Shown here in pieces: positions 32,736 through 41,303 of a stretch of 64,000 nucleotides of DNA (its first letter is position 1; each line of letters opens with the position of its first letter). Made by a program: the position numbers and the translations under genes. This DNA is from Nocardioides sp. Root140. Lineage in GTDB: Bacteria; Actinomycetota; Actinomycetes; Propionibacteriales; Nocardioidaceae. The stretch is from the NCBI RefSeq assembly GCF_001426745.1, contig NZ_LMFI01000010.1, positions 1,468 through 65,467 on the forward strand. Reading direction: 5' to 3'. A model generated the notes under the pieces. It was not told where the DNA came from. It was given only the letters and a program-made list of their open reading frames with translations, and ran no database searches.

Positions 32736-33857
32736 CTACGCATTCCACCCGTTGGCCCGGCGCAGTGCCTGACCCGCGGTTGCGATGAGGTCGTCCACCT
32801 TCGACGGGCGGGCTCCGACGGCCACGTCGGTGGTGGCCTCGAGGTGGTCGAGGACGGCGAGGGTGGCCGCCCGCACCTCTGCCTCGGGTGCGCTGGCGGC
32901 CTTGCGCGGGAGGTCGGGGAAGCCGCTCGACACGGGGAGGTCGTCGAGGCTGCCGTAGAGCTCGAACCGCGAGTCGGACATCGCCTCGCGCAGCTCCTGG
33001 TTGAGCGTGGCGGCGTACTCGGCGGCGCGACGGTCGAGCACGGGCCTGCTCTCGGAGGCGCGCAGCGGGGCGAGCACGTCGCGGGCCAACGCCCGCATGC
33101 CCACGCGGTAGCGACGCGGGGGTACGTCGGCCAGGTGTGCGTTGACCCGCCGGAGGAACTCGCAGGACCCGAACCCCAGTGAGGTGTTGTCGTGCACGTC
33201 GTCGAGGTCGACCCCACTGCCGTCGAACCCGGCAGCGGCACAGAACCGGTCCCACAGCTCCGAGCGGGGCGCGTCCGGGGGCGGGACGGTGACGACGTGG
33301 GTCTTGGCGATGCCGTGGGCACGACTCCATCGCTCGAGCATCGGCGTGATGTCCTGGGCACGGTGGAAGGTGCGGTGCGCCCGGGAGCGGGTCACCCGGC
33401 GACTGCGCGAGGGCTCGATGCGGCGCAGGTAGTCGGGCCACGACTCGTCACCGAAGTTGCGGGTGTAGGTCTGCCACTGCGCTGGGATCACCCGGGACTG
33501 GTCGCGCACGGTGAGGATGACCTCGATGGTGGCGTGGGAGTTCCTCAAGGGGTTGAGGAACGGACCCATGTGCCGGTCCGAGGCGAAGCTGAGGAACTCC
33601 ATCGACACCACGGCCGTGGTGTCGGGGTCCATGGCGCCCACGGGCTGCACGAGCGCGCGCCACTTCCGCTTGTTCTTCCCCGGCTGCTTCGGCAGGTTGA
33701 GCACGTCGCGCACGGCGCGGGACTGGACCCCGAAGGCCCCACCGAGGAACACGGCGTCACGCTCGGCGAGCAGCTCCTGGTTGTTCCCGAGCACGGACTG
33801 GACGAAGCTCGTCCCGGTCTTCATCGCACCGATGTGCAACACAATCCGGCCAGCCAT
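32736..33857 (-). CDS. Sulfotransferase family protein (2)
   Basis: A 373-residue protein with the N-terminal phosphosulfate-loop-like VLHIGAMKTGTSFVQSVLG and a later LTVRDQSRVIPAQWQ that matches the 3'-phosphate site. It is a distant paralogue of the protein at 29786-30895 and has the same layout, including a helical C-terminus. It is the first gene of this minus-strand cluster, 45 bases before the LicD-methyltransferase start, and divergent from the nuclease-phosphodiesterase gene. Confidence 0.75.
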   Translation of the reverse strand: MAGRIVLHIGAMKTGTSFVQSVLGNNQELLAERDAVFLGGAFGVQSRAVRDVLNLPKQPGKNKRKWRALVQPVGAMDPDTTAVVSMEFLSFASDRHMGPFLNPLRNSHATIEVILTVRDQSRVIPAQWQTYTRNFGDESWPDYLRRIEPSRSRRVTRSRAHRTFHRAQDITPMLERWSRAHGIAKTHVVTVPPPDAPRSELWDRFCAAAGFDGSGVDLDDVHDNTSLGFGSCEFLRRVNAHLADVPPRRYRVGMRALARDVLAPLRASESRPVLDRRAAEYAATLNQELREAMSDSRFELYGSLDDLPVSSGFPDLPRKAASAPEAEVRAATLAVLDHLEATTDVAVGARPSKVDDLIATAGQALRRANGWNA

Positions 33858-34048
33858 CGTCGCCCTTTCTCCCCTCGCTCCGAACCCGTCGTCGGCATCG
33901 CGCGCAAGGTATCACCGGGGGCTCCCCCGACGACATCCGGTGCGACACGCCGACAGGCGGCTGCGTCGGAGTGCCCGGGAAACGCGTCCTACGACTGTCA
34001 TGCTGGCGCCTACGTGCCCAGAGAAGTCGATCGGTTAGGAGGGCACGC

Positions 34049-35959
34049 ATGAGGCTGGCCCGGTTCACAACGTGGCGGCGTTCCCATCCTCGCGTGCTCA
34101 TCGGGGCCGGCCTCGCCCTGGTCCTGATGGCGACGGTGCTGCACTTCGCGTCCCCCTTCGACTCCGACGGCGACGGCAGCGACGACGGTCAGGCCAGCCT
34201 GAGTGCGGAGAACCCCCGCGCACCCGCACCCACCGGGGCCACCCAGTTCCGGATGGCGTCGTTCAACCTCCTCGGCGCCGGTCACACCAGGCCCGGTGGC
34301 GACCGACCCGGCTGGGCCTCCGGCGAGCAGCGCATGGTCTGGTCCGTGCAGCTGCTCCGCCAGCAGAACATCGACCTGGTCGGCTTCCAGGAGATGCAGG
34401 ACCCCCAGTTCAAGAAGTTCAAGGCGCTCACCGGCACCCAGTACGGCATCTACCCCGGTTCCGAGCTGGGCCCGGCCGCGATGCACAACAGCATCGCCTG
34501 GCGTCGCGACACCTGGGAGGTCGTGCAGAAGAAGTGGGTGCACATCCCCTACTTCGGCGGCGACCTGATCCGCATGCCCTACGTACAGCTGCGCCATGTG
34601 AGGACCGGCCAGCTCGCGTGGTTCGCGAACTTCCACAACCCCGCCAACGCCCGCGGCGACGCCCGCAAGTGGCGGATCAAGGCGACCAACATCGAGATCG
34701 CCCTGGCCAACCGGCTGCGCGAGAACTACCCCGGACAGCCCGTCCACTTCACCGGTGACATGAACGAGCGCGAGCTCTACTTCTGCCCGGTCCACCGACG
34801 CACCGAGCTCCGGTCCGCCAACGGCGGCTATTTCACCGGGTCCACCTGCCACCCGCCGAAGCCGATGCCGGTCGACTGGATCTTCGGCACGGCGCCGACC
34901 CGCTTCACCGGGTACGTCGCACTCCGCAGCGCCCTGGTCCGCAAGAGCACCGACCACCCGCTGGTGATCGCCAACGCGAGCATCCCGCCGGCGCGCGCCC
35001 AGACCAGCGGAGTGACCCGGGTCGTGGTCATCTCGGTCGAGGGACTGCGCCCCGACATGCTGGCCCAGCTCGCCGCCGCCAACGCTCCGGGCATGGCCTA
35101 CTTCATGGAGAAGGGCGCCTCGACGCTCGACGCCCGCACCGAGTACACCCGCACCACGCAGCTTCCCAACGCCACCTCGATGGTGACCGGACGCTCGGTG
35201 ACGGCGAAGTACGGCGGCCACGGGGTCGGCGTCGACAGGGACACCGGTGGCACCATCGCCCAGGCTGCGGGCCACTACGTCAACAGCGCCTTCGCGATGG
35301 TCCACGACGTCGGCTACTCGACCGCGCTCTACGCCCAGGATCCGGCCATGGCCATGATCCGCAGGTCGTACGACGCCCGACACGGCGCGCTCGACCCCCA
35401 GACCAGGGACTACGGCCGCAACAAGATCACGACGTACGCCCAGAACCGGAGCAGCGCGATCCTGGTCCGCGACTTCACCCGCCAGCTGGCCGCGTCCCCG
35501 CGACGGTTCTCCTTCCTGCAGCTCAACGACCTCGACACCGTCGGTCACGAGTCGGGCTACATGTCCGCGGCATACAGGAAGAGCGCCCGACGCGTCGACG
35601 AGCTGGTCCGCCGGATCCGGGTCACGATCAACAACTCCTCGACCTTGCGTGGCCACACCCTCGTCGTGCTGACCACCGAGCATGCGGGCTACCGGCGTAC
35701 GAACTCCGACCCGTCACTGCTGCGCAACCACCAGATCCCGTTCGTGGTGTGGGGCCCCACCGTGCGCGCGGGGACCGACCTCTACGCGATCAACCCGCAG
35801 CTGCGGCGTCCCGGTCGCACACGACCCGGCTACAACGAGGCACAGCCGGTGCGCAACACCGACGTCGCCAACCTGGTGATGACCGCGCTGCGCCTGCCCT
35901 CCGTCCCCGGCAGCAACATGAACCGCGGACAGACGTTGAACGTCTTCGGCGGTCCGTGA
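34049..35959 (+). CDS. Secreted nuclease/phosphatase (EEP) fused to type I phosphodiesterase
   Basis: A 636-residue protein with an N-terminal membrane anchor or signal (about residues 15-33). Residues about 68-315 are an endonuclease/exonuclease/phosphatase domain: FRMASFNLL, VGFQEMQ with the metal Glu, FHNPAN, TGDMNE and the closing STDHPLV with catalytic Asp-His. Residues about 325-630 are an alkaline-phosphatase-superfamily phosphodiesterase: VVVISVEGLRPDM, a nucleophile Thr in TTQLPNATSMVTG, LNDLDTVGHESG and TTEHAGY metal ligands (the last normally D-H-G). AGGAGG precedes the ATG. Two phosphoester enzymes in one exported chain suggests stepwise breakdown of nucleic acids or nucleotides for phosphate, or of a glycopolymer. 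Confidence 0.82.
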   Translation: MRLARFTTWRRSHPRVLIGAGLALVLMATVLHFASPFDSDGDGSDDGQASLSAENPRAPAPTGATQFRMASFNLLGAGHTRPGGDRPGWASGEQRMVWSVQLLRQQNIDLVGFQEMQDPQFKKFKALTGTQYGIYPGSELGPAAMHNSIAWRRDTWEVVQKKWVHIPYFGGDLIRMPYVQLRHVRTGQLAWFANFHNPANARGDARKWRIKATNIEIALANRLRENYPGQPVHFTGDMNERELYFCPVHRRTELRSANGGYFTGSTCHPPKPMPVDWIFGTAPTRFTGYVALRSALVRKSTDHPLVIANASIPPARAQTSGVTRVVVISVEGLRPDMLAQLAAANAPGMAYFMEKGASTLDARTEYTRTTQLPNATSMVTGRSVTAKYGGHGVGVDRDTGGTIAQAAGHYVNSAFAMVHDVGYSTALYAQDPAMAMIRRSYDARHGALDPQTRDYGRNKITTYAQNRSSAILVRDFTRQLAASPRRFSFLQLNDLDTVGHESGYMSAAYRKSARRVDELVRRIRVTINNSSTLRGHTLVVLTTEHAGYRRTNSDPSLLRNHQIPFVVWGPTVRAGTDLYAINPQLRRPGRTRPGYNEAQPVRNTDVANLVMTALRLPSVPGSNMNRGQTLNVFGGP

Positions 35960-35996
35960 GCACGATTTCGCGTCCCGGCCGATACGGTGGGGTCTC

Positions 35997-37256
35997 GTGA
36001 GCACTGCCCCTTCCCGCGTCTTCGTGGCCCGACTGGTCGGGCTGCCGATCTTCGACCCCCAGGGTGACCAGGTCGGCAAGGTGCGAGACCTCGTGGTGGC
36101 GCTCCGCACCGAGTCCAGCCAGCCGCGCGTGCTGGGGCTGGTCGCCGAGGTGTTCGGCCGGCGCCGCATCTTCGTGCCGATGACCCGGGTCACCAACATC
36201 GACTCCGGGCAGGTCTACACCACGGGCCTGCTGAACATGCGTCGGTTCCAGCAGCGGCCCACCGAGACCCTGGTGATCGGGCAGATGCTCGACCGCAACG
36301 TGCGGGTGATCGGCTCGGAGGTGACCGGCGTCGTCTACGACGTCGCGATGGAGCAGGCCCGCAACCGCGACTGGGTGCTCAGCCGGGTCGCGCTCCAGGA
36401 GCCGGGGCGGGGGTTCCGCCGCAAGGGGCAGACCCACGTCCTCGAGTGGGGCGAGGTCACCGGTGTGACCCGGCCGGAGGAGAGCCAGGGCGCCACCCAG
36501 CTGCTGGCCTCCCTGCACGAGATGCGGCCGGCCGACGCCGCCAGCGTGATCCACGACCTGCCGAAGGAACGGCTCGGCGCGGTCATCGCCGGTCTCGACG
36601 ACGAGCGCCTGGCCGACGTCCTCGAGGAGCTGCCCGAGGAGGACCAGGTCGAGATCCTGGAGCACCTCGACTCCGAGCGGGCCGCGGACGTCCTCGAGGA
36701 GATGTCGCCCGACGACGCCGCCGACCTCATCGCCGACCTGCCGCCCGAGACCGCGGCCCAACTGCTCGAGCTGATGGAGCCCTCGGACGCCGAGGACGTC
36801 AAGCGACTGATGTCGTACGCCGAGCACACCGCAGGAGCCATGATGACCGTCGAGCCGGTGATCCTGCCGCCCGACGCGACCATCGCCGAGGCCCTGGCCC
36901 ACGTCCGCAACCCCGACCTCACCACGTCCCTGGCCGCCCTGGTCTACGTGTGCCGGTCGCCCCTCGAACCACCGACCGGGCGCCTGCTCGGCGTTGCGCA
37001 CATCCAGCGCCTGCTGCGTGAGCCACCGTCGACGCTGGTGGCCGCCGCACTCGACCAGACGCTCGACCCACTGCGTCCCGGGATGAGCATCGACGCGGTC
37101 GCCGCGCACCTCGCGACGTACAACCTGGTGGCCGCCCCGGTCGTCGACGACGACGGCCGGCTGCTCGGCGCGGTCACCGTCGACGACCTCCTCGACCACA
37201 TGCTCCCGGAGAACTGGCGTGAGCAGGTCCCTCGCACGGGGGTGACCCATGGCTGA
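35997..37256 (+). CDS. MgtE N-domain and CBS-pair protein without the membrane channel
   Basis: A 419-residue soluble protein. Residues about 1-150 hold a PRC-barrel-like region (VARLVGLPIFDPQGDQVGKV). Residues about 160-290 are the MgtE intracellular superhelical domain, with repeats such as HEMRPADAASVIHDLP and LEEMSPDDAADLIADLP. Residues about 290-410 are two CBS motifs. The five-helix Mg2+ channel of MgtE is absent. It may sense magnesium or nucleotide and act on another protein. It starts with GTG and its end overlaps the DUF1003 gene by 8 bases, a pairing typical of actinobacteria. Confidence 0.85.
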   Translation: MSTAPSRVFVARLVGLPIFDPQGDQVGKVRDLVVALRTESSQPRVLGLVAEVFGRRRIFVPMTRVTNIDSGQVYTTGLLNMRRFQQRPTETLVIGQMLDRNVRVIGSEVTGVVYDVAMEQARNRDWVLSRVALQEPGRGFRRKGQTHVLEWGEVTGVTRPEESQGATQLLASLHEMRPADAASVIHDLPKERLGAVIAGLDDERLADVLEELPEEDQVEILEHLDSERAADVLEEMSPDDAADLIADLPPETAAQLLELMEPSDAEDVKRLMSYAEHTAGAMMTVEPVILPPDATIAEALAHVRNPDLTTSLAALVYVCRSPLEPPTGRLLGVAHIQRLLREPPSTLVAAALDQTLDPLRPGMSIDAVAAHLATYNLVAAPVVDDDGRLLGAVTVDDLLDHMLPENWREQVPRTGVTHG

Positions 37257-37791
37257 GCGCCGGAGCCGTCTCGACACACCCCGCGAGGTACGCCGACCGC
37301 TGGTCCGCCGGCCGACGTACGACTCGGAGATGTTCGGCGTCTTCGCCGAGCAGTTCGCCCGCTTCATGGGCACCGCGAAGTTCCTGATCTACATGACGCT
37401 CTTCGTGGTGGTCTGGATCGGCTGGAACGCGCTCGCACCCTCGTCGCTGCGCTGGGACGACTACCCCTACATCTTCCTGACGCTGATGCTCAGCCTCCAG
37501 GCGTCGTACGCCGCACCGCTGATCCTGCTCGCGCAGAACCGGCAGGAGACCCGCGACAAGGTGATCGCCGAGCAGGACCGGCAGGCCAATGCCCGGGCCC
37601 ACGCCGACATGGAGTTCCTGGCCCGCGAGGTGGCCTCGTTGCGGATGGCGGTCGGCGAGGTGGCCACCCGCGACTTCCTCCGCTCCGAGCTGAAGGTCCT
37701 GCTCACCGACCTGGAGGAGCTCGCGGCCAGCGGGCCTGAGGAGGAATCCGGGGACGAGACCGAAATCGTTGAACCTCGGAGCACCACGTAG
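37249..37791 (+). CDS. DUF1003 family membrane protein
   Basis: A 180-residue protein with two closely spaced membrane helices (about 43-62 and 73-95) and the DUF1003 hallmark pattern FLIYMTLFVVVWIGWN ... DDYPYIFLTLMLSLQASYAA followed by QNRQ. The C-terminal half is a cytosolic coiled coil with an acidic tail. It probably works with the MgtE-like soluble protein encoded just upstream; this partnership is inferred from the overlap. Function is unknown. Confidence 0.85.
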   Translation: MAERRSRLDTPREVRRPLVRRPTYDSEMFGVFAEQFARFMGTAKFLIYMTLFVVVWIGWNALAPSSLRWDDYPYIFLTLMLSLQASYAAPLILLAQNRQETRDKVIAEQDRQANARAHADMEFLAREVASLRMAVGEVATRDFLRSELKVLLTDLEELAASGPEEESGDETEIVEPRSTT

Positions 37792-37802
37792 GCTTGGGGA
37801 TC

Positions 37803-38969
37803 ATGAGCACCCCCACGATCGAGCAGGTCACCGCCGCACTGGCGACAGTCAACGACCCGGAGATCAAGCGCCCCATCACCGAGATCAACATGGTCGACCG
37901 GATCGAGATCGGCGACGACGGCGTGGTCTCCGTGACCGTGCTCCTCACCGTTGCCGGGTGTCCCCTCAAGGACACCATCACGCGTGACGTCACCGCCGCG
38001 GTCAGCCGGGTGGCGGGCGTCACCGGCGTCGACCTCGAGCTGGGCGTGATGACCGCCGAGCAGCGCGCCGGCCTGCAGGAGATCCTCCGCGGCGGCCAGG
38101 CGCAGCGTGAGATCCCGTTCGCCCAGCCCGGCTCCCTCACCAAGGTCTACGCGATCGCCTCCGGCAAGGGTGGTGTCGGCAAGTCCTCGGTGACCGTGAA
38201 CCTCGCCCTCGCGCTGGCCAAGCAGGGCTTGAAGGTCGGCGTCCTCGATGCCGACATCTACGGCCACTCGGTGCCGGCCATGCTCGGTGTGGGCGACGCC
38301 CGCCCGACCCAGGTCGACGACCTGATCATGCCGGTTCCCACACCCTCCGGCGTGTCCGTGATCTCGATCGGCATGCTCAAGCCCAAGCGCGAGCAGGTCG
38401 TCGCCTGGCGCGGGCCGATGCTCGACCGGGCGCTCGTCCAGATGCTCTCCGACGTCTACTGGGGCGACCTCGACGCGCTCCTCCTCGACCTGCCGCCCGG
38501 CACCGGCGACGTCGCGATCTCGCTGGGCCAGCACCTCCCGAACGCCGAGGTGATCGTGGTGACCACCCCGCAGGAGGCCGCCGCCGAGGTCGCCGAGCGC
38601 GCCGGCACGATGGCCTCGATGATGCACCAGCGGGTCGTCGGCGTCGTCGAGAACATGAGCTTCCTGCTCTGCCCGCACTGCGCCGAGGAGGGCAAGCCCG
38701 AGCACCGCCTGGAGATCTTCGGATCCGGCGGTGGTGACCGGGTGGCCGCGACGCTCTCCGAGCGCTTCGGCTACGACGTCCGCGTGCTCGGCCGGATCCC
38801 CCTCGACGTGTCCCTCCGCGAGGGTGGTGACTCGGGCAAGCCGATCGTCGAGGCCGACCCGACCGCGCCTGCCGCCCAGGAGCTCAACCGCATCGCGGAG
38901 GGCCTCTCCGGACGGGGCCGCGGACTGGCCGGCATGCAACTCGGACTCACGCCCTCCAGCCGGTTCTGA
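37803..38969 (+). CDS. mrp: Iron-sulfur cluster carrier protein Mrp/ApbC
   Basis: A 388-residue Mrp-family ATPase: an N-terminal MIP18-like domain (about 1-95, VNDPEIKRPITEINMV and VAGCPLKDTI) and a P-loop domain with ASGKGGVGKSSVTVNLAL (Walker A), LLLDLPPGTGD (Walker B region) and the cluster-binding CxxC in LLCPHCAE. Family knowledge: it binds and hands over 4Fe-4S clusters. ATG at 37803 was chosen over an upstream TTG. It lies between DUF1003 and tatB genes. Confidence 0.93.
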   Translation: MSTPTIEQVTAALATVNDPEIKRPITEINMVDRIEIGDDGVVSVTVLLTVAGCPLKDTITRDVTAAVSRVAGVTGVDLELGVMTAEQRAGLQEILRGGQAQREIPFAQPGSLTKVYAIASGKGGVGKSSVTVNLALALAKQGLKVGVLDADIYGHSVPAMLGVGDARPTQVDDLIMPVPTPSGVSVISIGMLKPKREQVVAWRGPMLDRALVQMLSDVYWGDLDALLLDLPPGTGDVAISLGQHLPNAEVIVVTTPQEAAAEVAERAGTMASMMHQRVVGVVENMSFLLCPHCAEEGKPEHRLEIFGSGGGDRVAATLSERFGYDVRVLGRIPLDVSLREGGDSGKPIVEADPTAPAAQELNRIAEGLSGRGRGLAGMQLGLTPSSRF

Positions 38970-38972
38970 TCC

Positions 38973-39299
38973 GTGTTCGACATCGGCCTGGCCGAGATGG
39001 CGGTCATCGCCCTGGTCGCGGTACTGGTGTTCGGACCGGACAAGCTGCCCGACCTGGCCCGTCAGGCCGGGCGGTTCCTCAAGCAGATGAAGTCCTACGC
39101 CAACGCGGCGCGTGACGACCTGCGCAACGAGCTGGGCCCGGAGTTCTCCGACCTCGAGCTCCGCGACCTCGACCCCCGCACGATCGTGCGCAAGCACATC
39201 GCCGAGGCGATGGCCGACGATCCCCAGCCCGAGAAGCCCCGGGGCCGCCGCCCGTTGGACGCCGGCGAGCTGCCGCCGTACGACGCCGAGGCGACCTGA
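38973..39299 (+). CDS. tatB: Sec-independent protein translocase TatB-like protein
   Basis: A 108-residue protein with a GTG start, an N-terminal helix FDIGLAEMAVIALVAVLVFG, a Gly-Pro hinge (FGPDKLPDLARQAGRF) and a charged amphipathic helix, the TatA/B layout. The length, the Glu near residue 8 of the membrane helix and the acidic tail favour TatB over TatA. It starts 3 bases after mrp. TatA and TatC are not in the window. Confidence 0.87.
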   Translation: MFDIGLAEMAVIALVAVLVFGPDKLPDLARQAGRFLKQMKSYANAARDDLRNELGPEFSDLELRDLDPRTIVRKHIAEAMADDPQPEKPRGRRPLDAGELPPYDAEAT

Positions 39300-39301
39300 C
39301 G

Positions 39302-39320
39302 CAGGCGCCCTCAGCGCCTG
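39302..39320. terminator. Short hairpin between convergent genes
   Basis: Arms caggcgc/gcgcctg, 5-base loop that contains part of the stop of the minus-strand gene. Weak; only 7 bp. Confidence 0.3.
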
Positions 39321-39847
39321 GTGTGCACCGCCGCCAGCGCCTCGAAGGTGAAGAGGTGGAGCTCGCGCTGCTCCCCCATCACCGCTTCCACGAAGTCAGC
39401 GCCGACACGGACCGGTACGACGTCGTACTGGGCGCCGTCCAGCATTCGCAGCCCGCAACGCTCCTGTGACTCGCTGATCCGCCGCAGCGCCGACCGGAGG
39501 CCGAGCTTCGCCGTGACCGGCCAGGCGTCGTGCGGGACCGAGCGTGGCGAGATGCCCTGCATCATGCTGATCGCGGCCAACCGCACGATCCACTCCTGCT
39601 GACCGGACTCGACCAGGCACCAGCCGGTGGCCACCCGCACCAGTCGTCCGCGCAGGGCGCCCAGCCCGGTGACCCGCAGGGCCACGTCTGAGCCGACACT
39701 CGCCATCAGCCGGCCGGCCGCGTCGACCGAGGAGTACTCCGCCCGCGCACGGTCGGCCACCTCGATCTGGCGCTCGGCGTCGAAGACTGCGCCGGCCTCG
39801 CCCTCGAGGTCGTCGAGATACGCGAACAGGTCGGCCTCCCAGGTCAT
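39311..39847 (-). CDS. Conserved hypothetical protein
   Basis: A 178-residue soluble protein, MTWEADLFAYLDDLEGEAGA at the start, with alternating strand-like segments (DVALRVTGLGALRGRLVRV, GWCLVESGQQEWIVRL) that suggest a small beta-barrel and a helical C-terminus. No known motif. I recall similar proteins in Nocardioides near tatB, but have no function. It faces the tatB gene and is divergent from the LysM gene. Confidence 0.65.
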   Translation of the reverse strand: MTWEADLFAYLDDLEGEAGAVFDAERQIEVADRARAEYSSVDAAGRLMASVGSDVALRVTGLGALRGRLVRVATGWCLVESGQQEWIVRLAAISMMQGISPRSVPHDAWPVTAKLGLRSALRRISESQERCGLRMLDGAQYDVVPVRVGADFVEAVMGEQRELHLFTFEALAAVHTRR

Positions 39848-39877
39848 GGGGAGGAGCCTTCACGGCTCATGCCACCC

Positions 39878-39924
39878 TGTCAACGATCCACACCTGTGGA
39901 GAAACCGTTGACAAACCATGTCAA
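39878..39924. promoter_or_regulatory. Array of TGTCAA/TTGACA half-sites between divergent genes
   Basis: Half-sites tgtcaacg (39878-39885), cgttgaca (39906-39913) and tgtcaa (39919-39924) give two overlapping inverted repeats, and an inner palindrome tccacacctgtgga lies at 39887-39900. The TTGACA copies could serve as -35 boxes in both directions, or the array could bind a regulator. Confidence 0.4.
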
Positions 39925-39968
39925 GAGACGTTCACTGATGCAAACGTACGCAAACGAAAGCATTGACC

Positions 39969-40709
39969 ATGTCTCGGGTCCCTCACACCGCACCGCTCAG
40001 CCGCTGCCTCCTGGTCTGGGCGGGCGTCTCCCTGGCCTGCCTGGCCGCCCTCGTCGCACTCCTTCCCGACCTCCGGCGCTGCGGCGTGCTGCTCGACGCC
40101 GGGGCGCTGGCCGACGCGCCCTTCGACCGGGCCCTGGCACTGCTGGCCGTCGTGGCACTGACCGGGAGTGCGGTGTGGTGGTGGGCGGTCACCTCGTTGG
40201 CCGTGCTCGAGGCCGCCACGGCCGTCCGGGTCCGGGGCTGCCCGCCGGCGATGCGCCGGGTGGTGCTCCTGGCCTGCGGAGTCACCCTGGCCTCCGGGCT
40301 GTCCCCTGCGGTCGCCGACCAGTCTGCGGGCCTGCCGCCTCGACCTGCCGACCCGGGGCACTCCGTGCTGGCCGGCCTCCAGCTCCCCGATCGCTCACCG
40401 GGTGTGGTCACCCGGCCCGCCACGGCCGGTGCGACGTCCGCGCCCGGCGCCGTGCGCGTGCGGGCCGGCGACTCGCTGTGGTCGATCGCCGAAGGCAGCC
40501 TGGGGCACGACGCCGACGACGCATCGATCGACGCGCGATGGCGGCAGATCTGGCAGGCCAACGGCGAAGTGGTCGGGGCCGACCCCGATCTCATCCATCC
40601 CGGCACCCGCCTCCGCCTACCCCGGTCGCGAGCCTCCGCGGTCCGAGCCTCCACCGTCCGTTCCAGCACCGACCAGTCCGCCCGCGAGCAGTCCGCCGAG
40701 GAGAAGTGA
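39969..40709 (+). CDS. LysM-domain membrane protein
   Basis: A 246-residue protein with three hydrophobic segments in its first 120 residues (about 10-28, 53-75 and 95-115) and a LysM domain at about 155-213: VRVRAGDSLWSIAEG ... DLIHPGTRLRLP. LysM binds peptidoglycan sugars. A Ser/Arg-rich tail follows. ATG 39969 is preferred to a TTG six bases upstream. The stop overlaps the next start (TGATG), so the pair is translationally coupled. Confidence 0.8.
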   Translation: MSRVPHTAPLSRCLLVWAGVSLACLAALVALLPDLRRCGVLLDAGALADAPFDRALALLAVVALTGSAVWWWAVTSLAVLEAATAVRVRGCPPAMRRVVLLACGVTLASGLSPAVADQSAGLPPRPADPGHSVLAGLQLPDRSPGVVTRPATAGATSAPGAVRVRAGDSLWSIAEGSLGHDADDASIDARWRQIWQANGEVVGADPDLIHPGTRLRLPRSRASAVRASTVRSSTDQSAREQSAEEK

Positions 40710-41239
40710 TGTCGTCGACCCGCAACAACGTCAGGGCGCTGATCAGCCCCCGCCAGCCCGTGGAACCCGCTGCGAACAGCTTCCAGGGCACCCTCGCCCT
40801 CGAGCTGGAGCCCGACCTGGGTCCGCCCTGGGCGCCAGAGCAGTCCCCTCAGCGCGGCGCCGACGTGGTCGCCGTCGCTCCCCCGGTCCGCGCCGACCTG
40901 CACCGCTGGATCGTGACCTTCAGCCAGGCGTGTGTCGAGGTGATCGGCGGCGACCGCCCCGCCTCCCAGCTGGTCCGGTGGACCTCACCCCGGATCCACG
41001 CAGAGGTCGCCTACAGGGCCGGCGTGGTCGCGCGCGCCGGCGTACACGCTGCCGGCCACGGCCGTGGCCGCCGTCCCGTGGTGCGTCCCCAGGTGCAGAC
41101 CGTGCACACCTGCTTCCTCGACGACGACACGGTCGAGTTCTGCGTGCGGGTGAAGTACGGCGAGCGCAACCGCTGCCTCGCCGGCCGCCTCGAGATCGTC
41201 AGCTCGCGCTGGCAGTGCACTGCGTTGGAGTTCGGGTAG
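40709..41239 (+). CDS. Rv3235 family protein
   Basis: A 176-residue soluble protein. The C-terminal 100 residues show the Rv3235 pattern: LHRWIVTFSQACVEVIGG, RPASQLVRWTS, then QTVHTCFLDDDTVEFCVRVK and RCLAGRLEI near the end. The N-terminus is a disordered linker. It is just upstream of secA on the opposite strand, the same neighbourhood as in mycobacteria (Rv3235 near secA1 Rv3240c). Its last codons lie in the arm of a long hairpin. A SecA accessory role is sometimes assumed from order, but no function is established. Confidence 0.78.
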   Translation: MSSTRNNVRALISPRQPVEPAANSFQGTLALELEPDLGPPWAPEQSPQRGADVVAVAPPVRADLHRWIVTFSQACVEVIGGDRPASQLVRWTSPRIHAEVAYRAGVVARAGVHAAGHGRGRRPVVRPQVQTVHTCFLDDDTVEFCVRVKYGERNRCLAGRLEIVSSRWQCTALEFG

Positions 41240-41285
41240 CAGAATTCGCTCTGCGAATGCCGCTACCCGAACTCCAACGCAGTGC
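41217..41285. terminator. Long perfect inverted repeat at the end of the Rv3235-like gene
   Basis: Perfect 24-bp arms (41217-41240 and 41262-41285; outer bases gcactgcgttggagttcggg) plus an inner attcg/cgaat pair. The left arm includes the last seven codons and the stop of the gene. It lies before the convergent secA gene. Confidence 0.75.
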
Positions 41286-41303
41286 GGGTCCCAGCGGCAG
41301 GAG

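Noticed and set aside
29786..33857. A natural-product biosynthetic cluster because of the sulfotransferases and methyltransferase
   Set aside because: No polyketide, peptide or terpene core enzyme is in or near the cluster; a surface polymer fits better.
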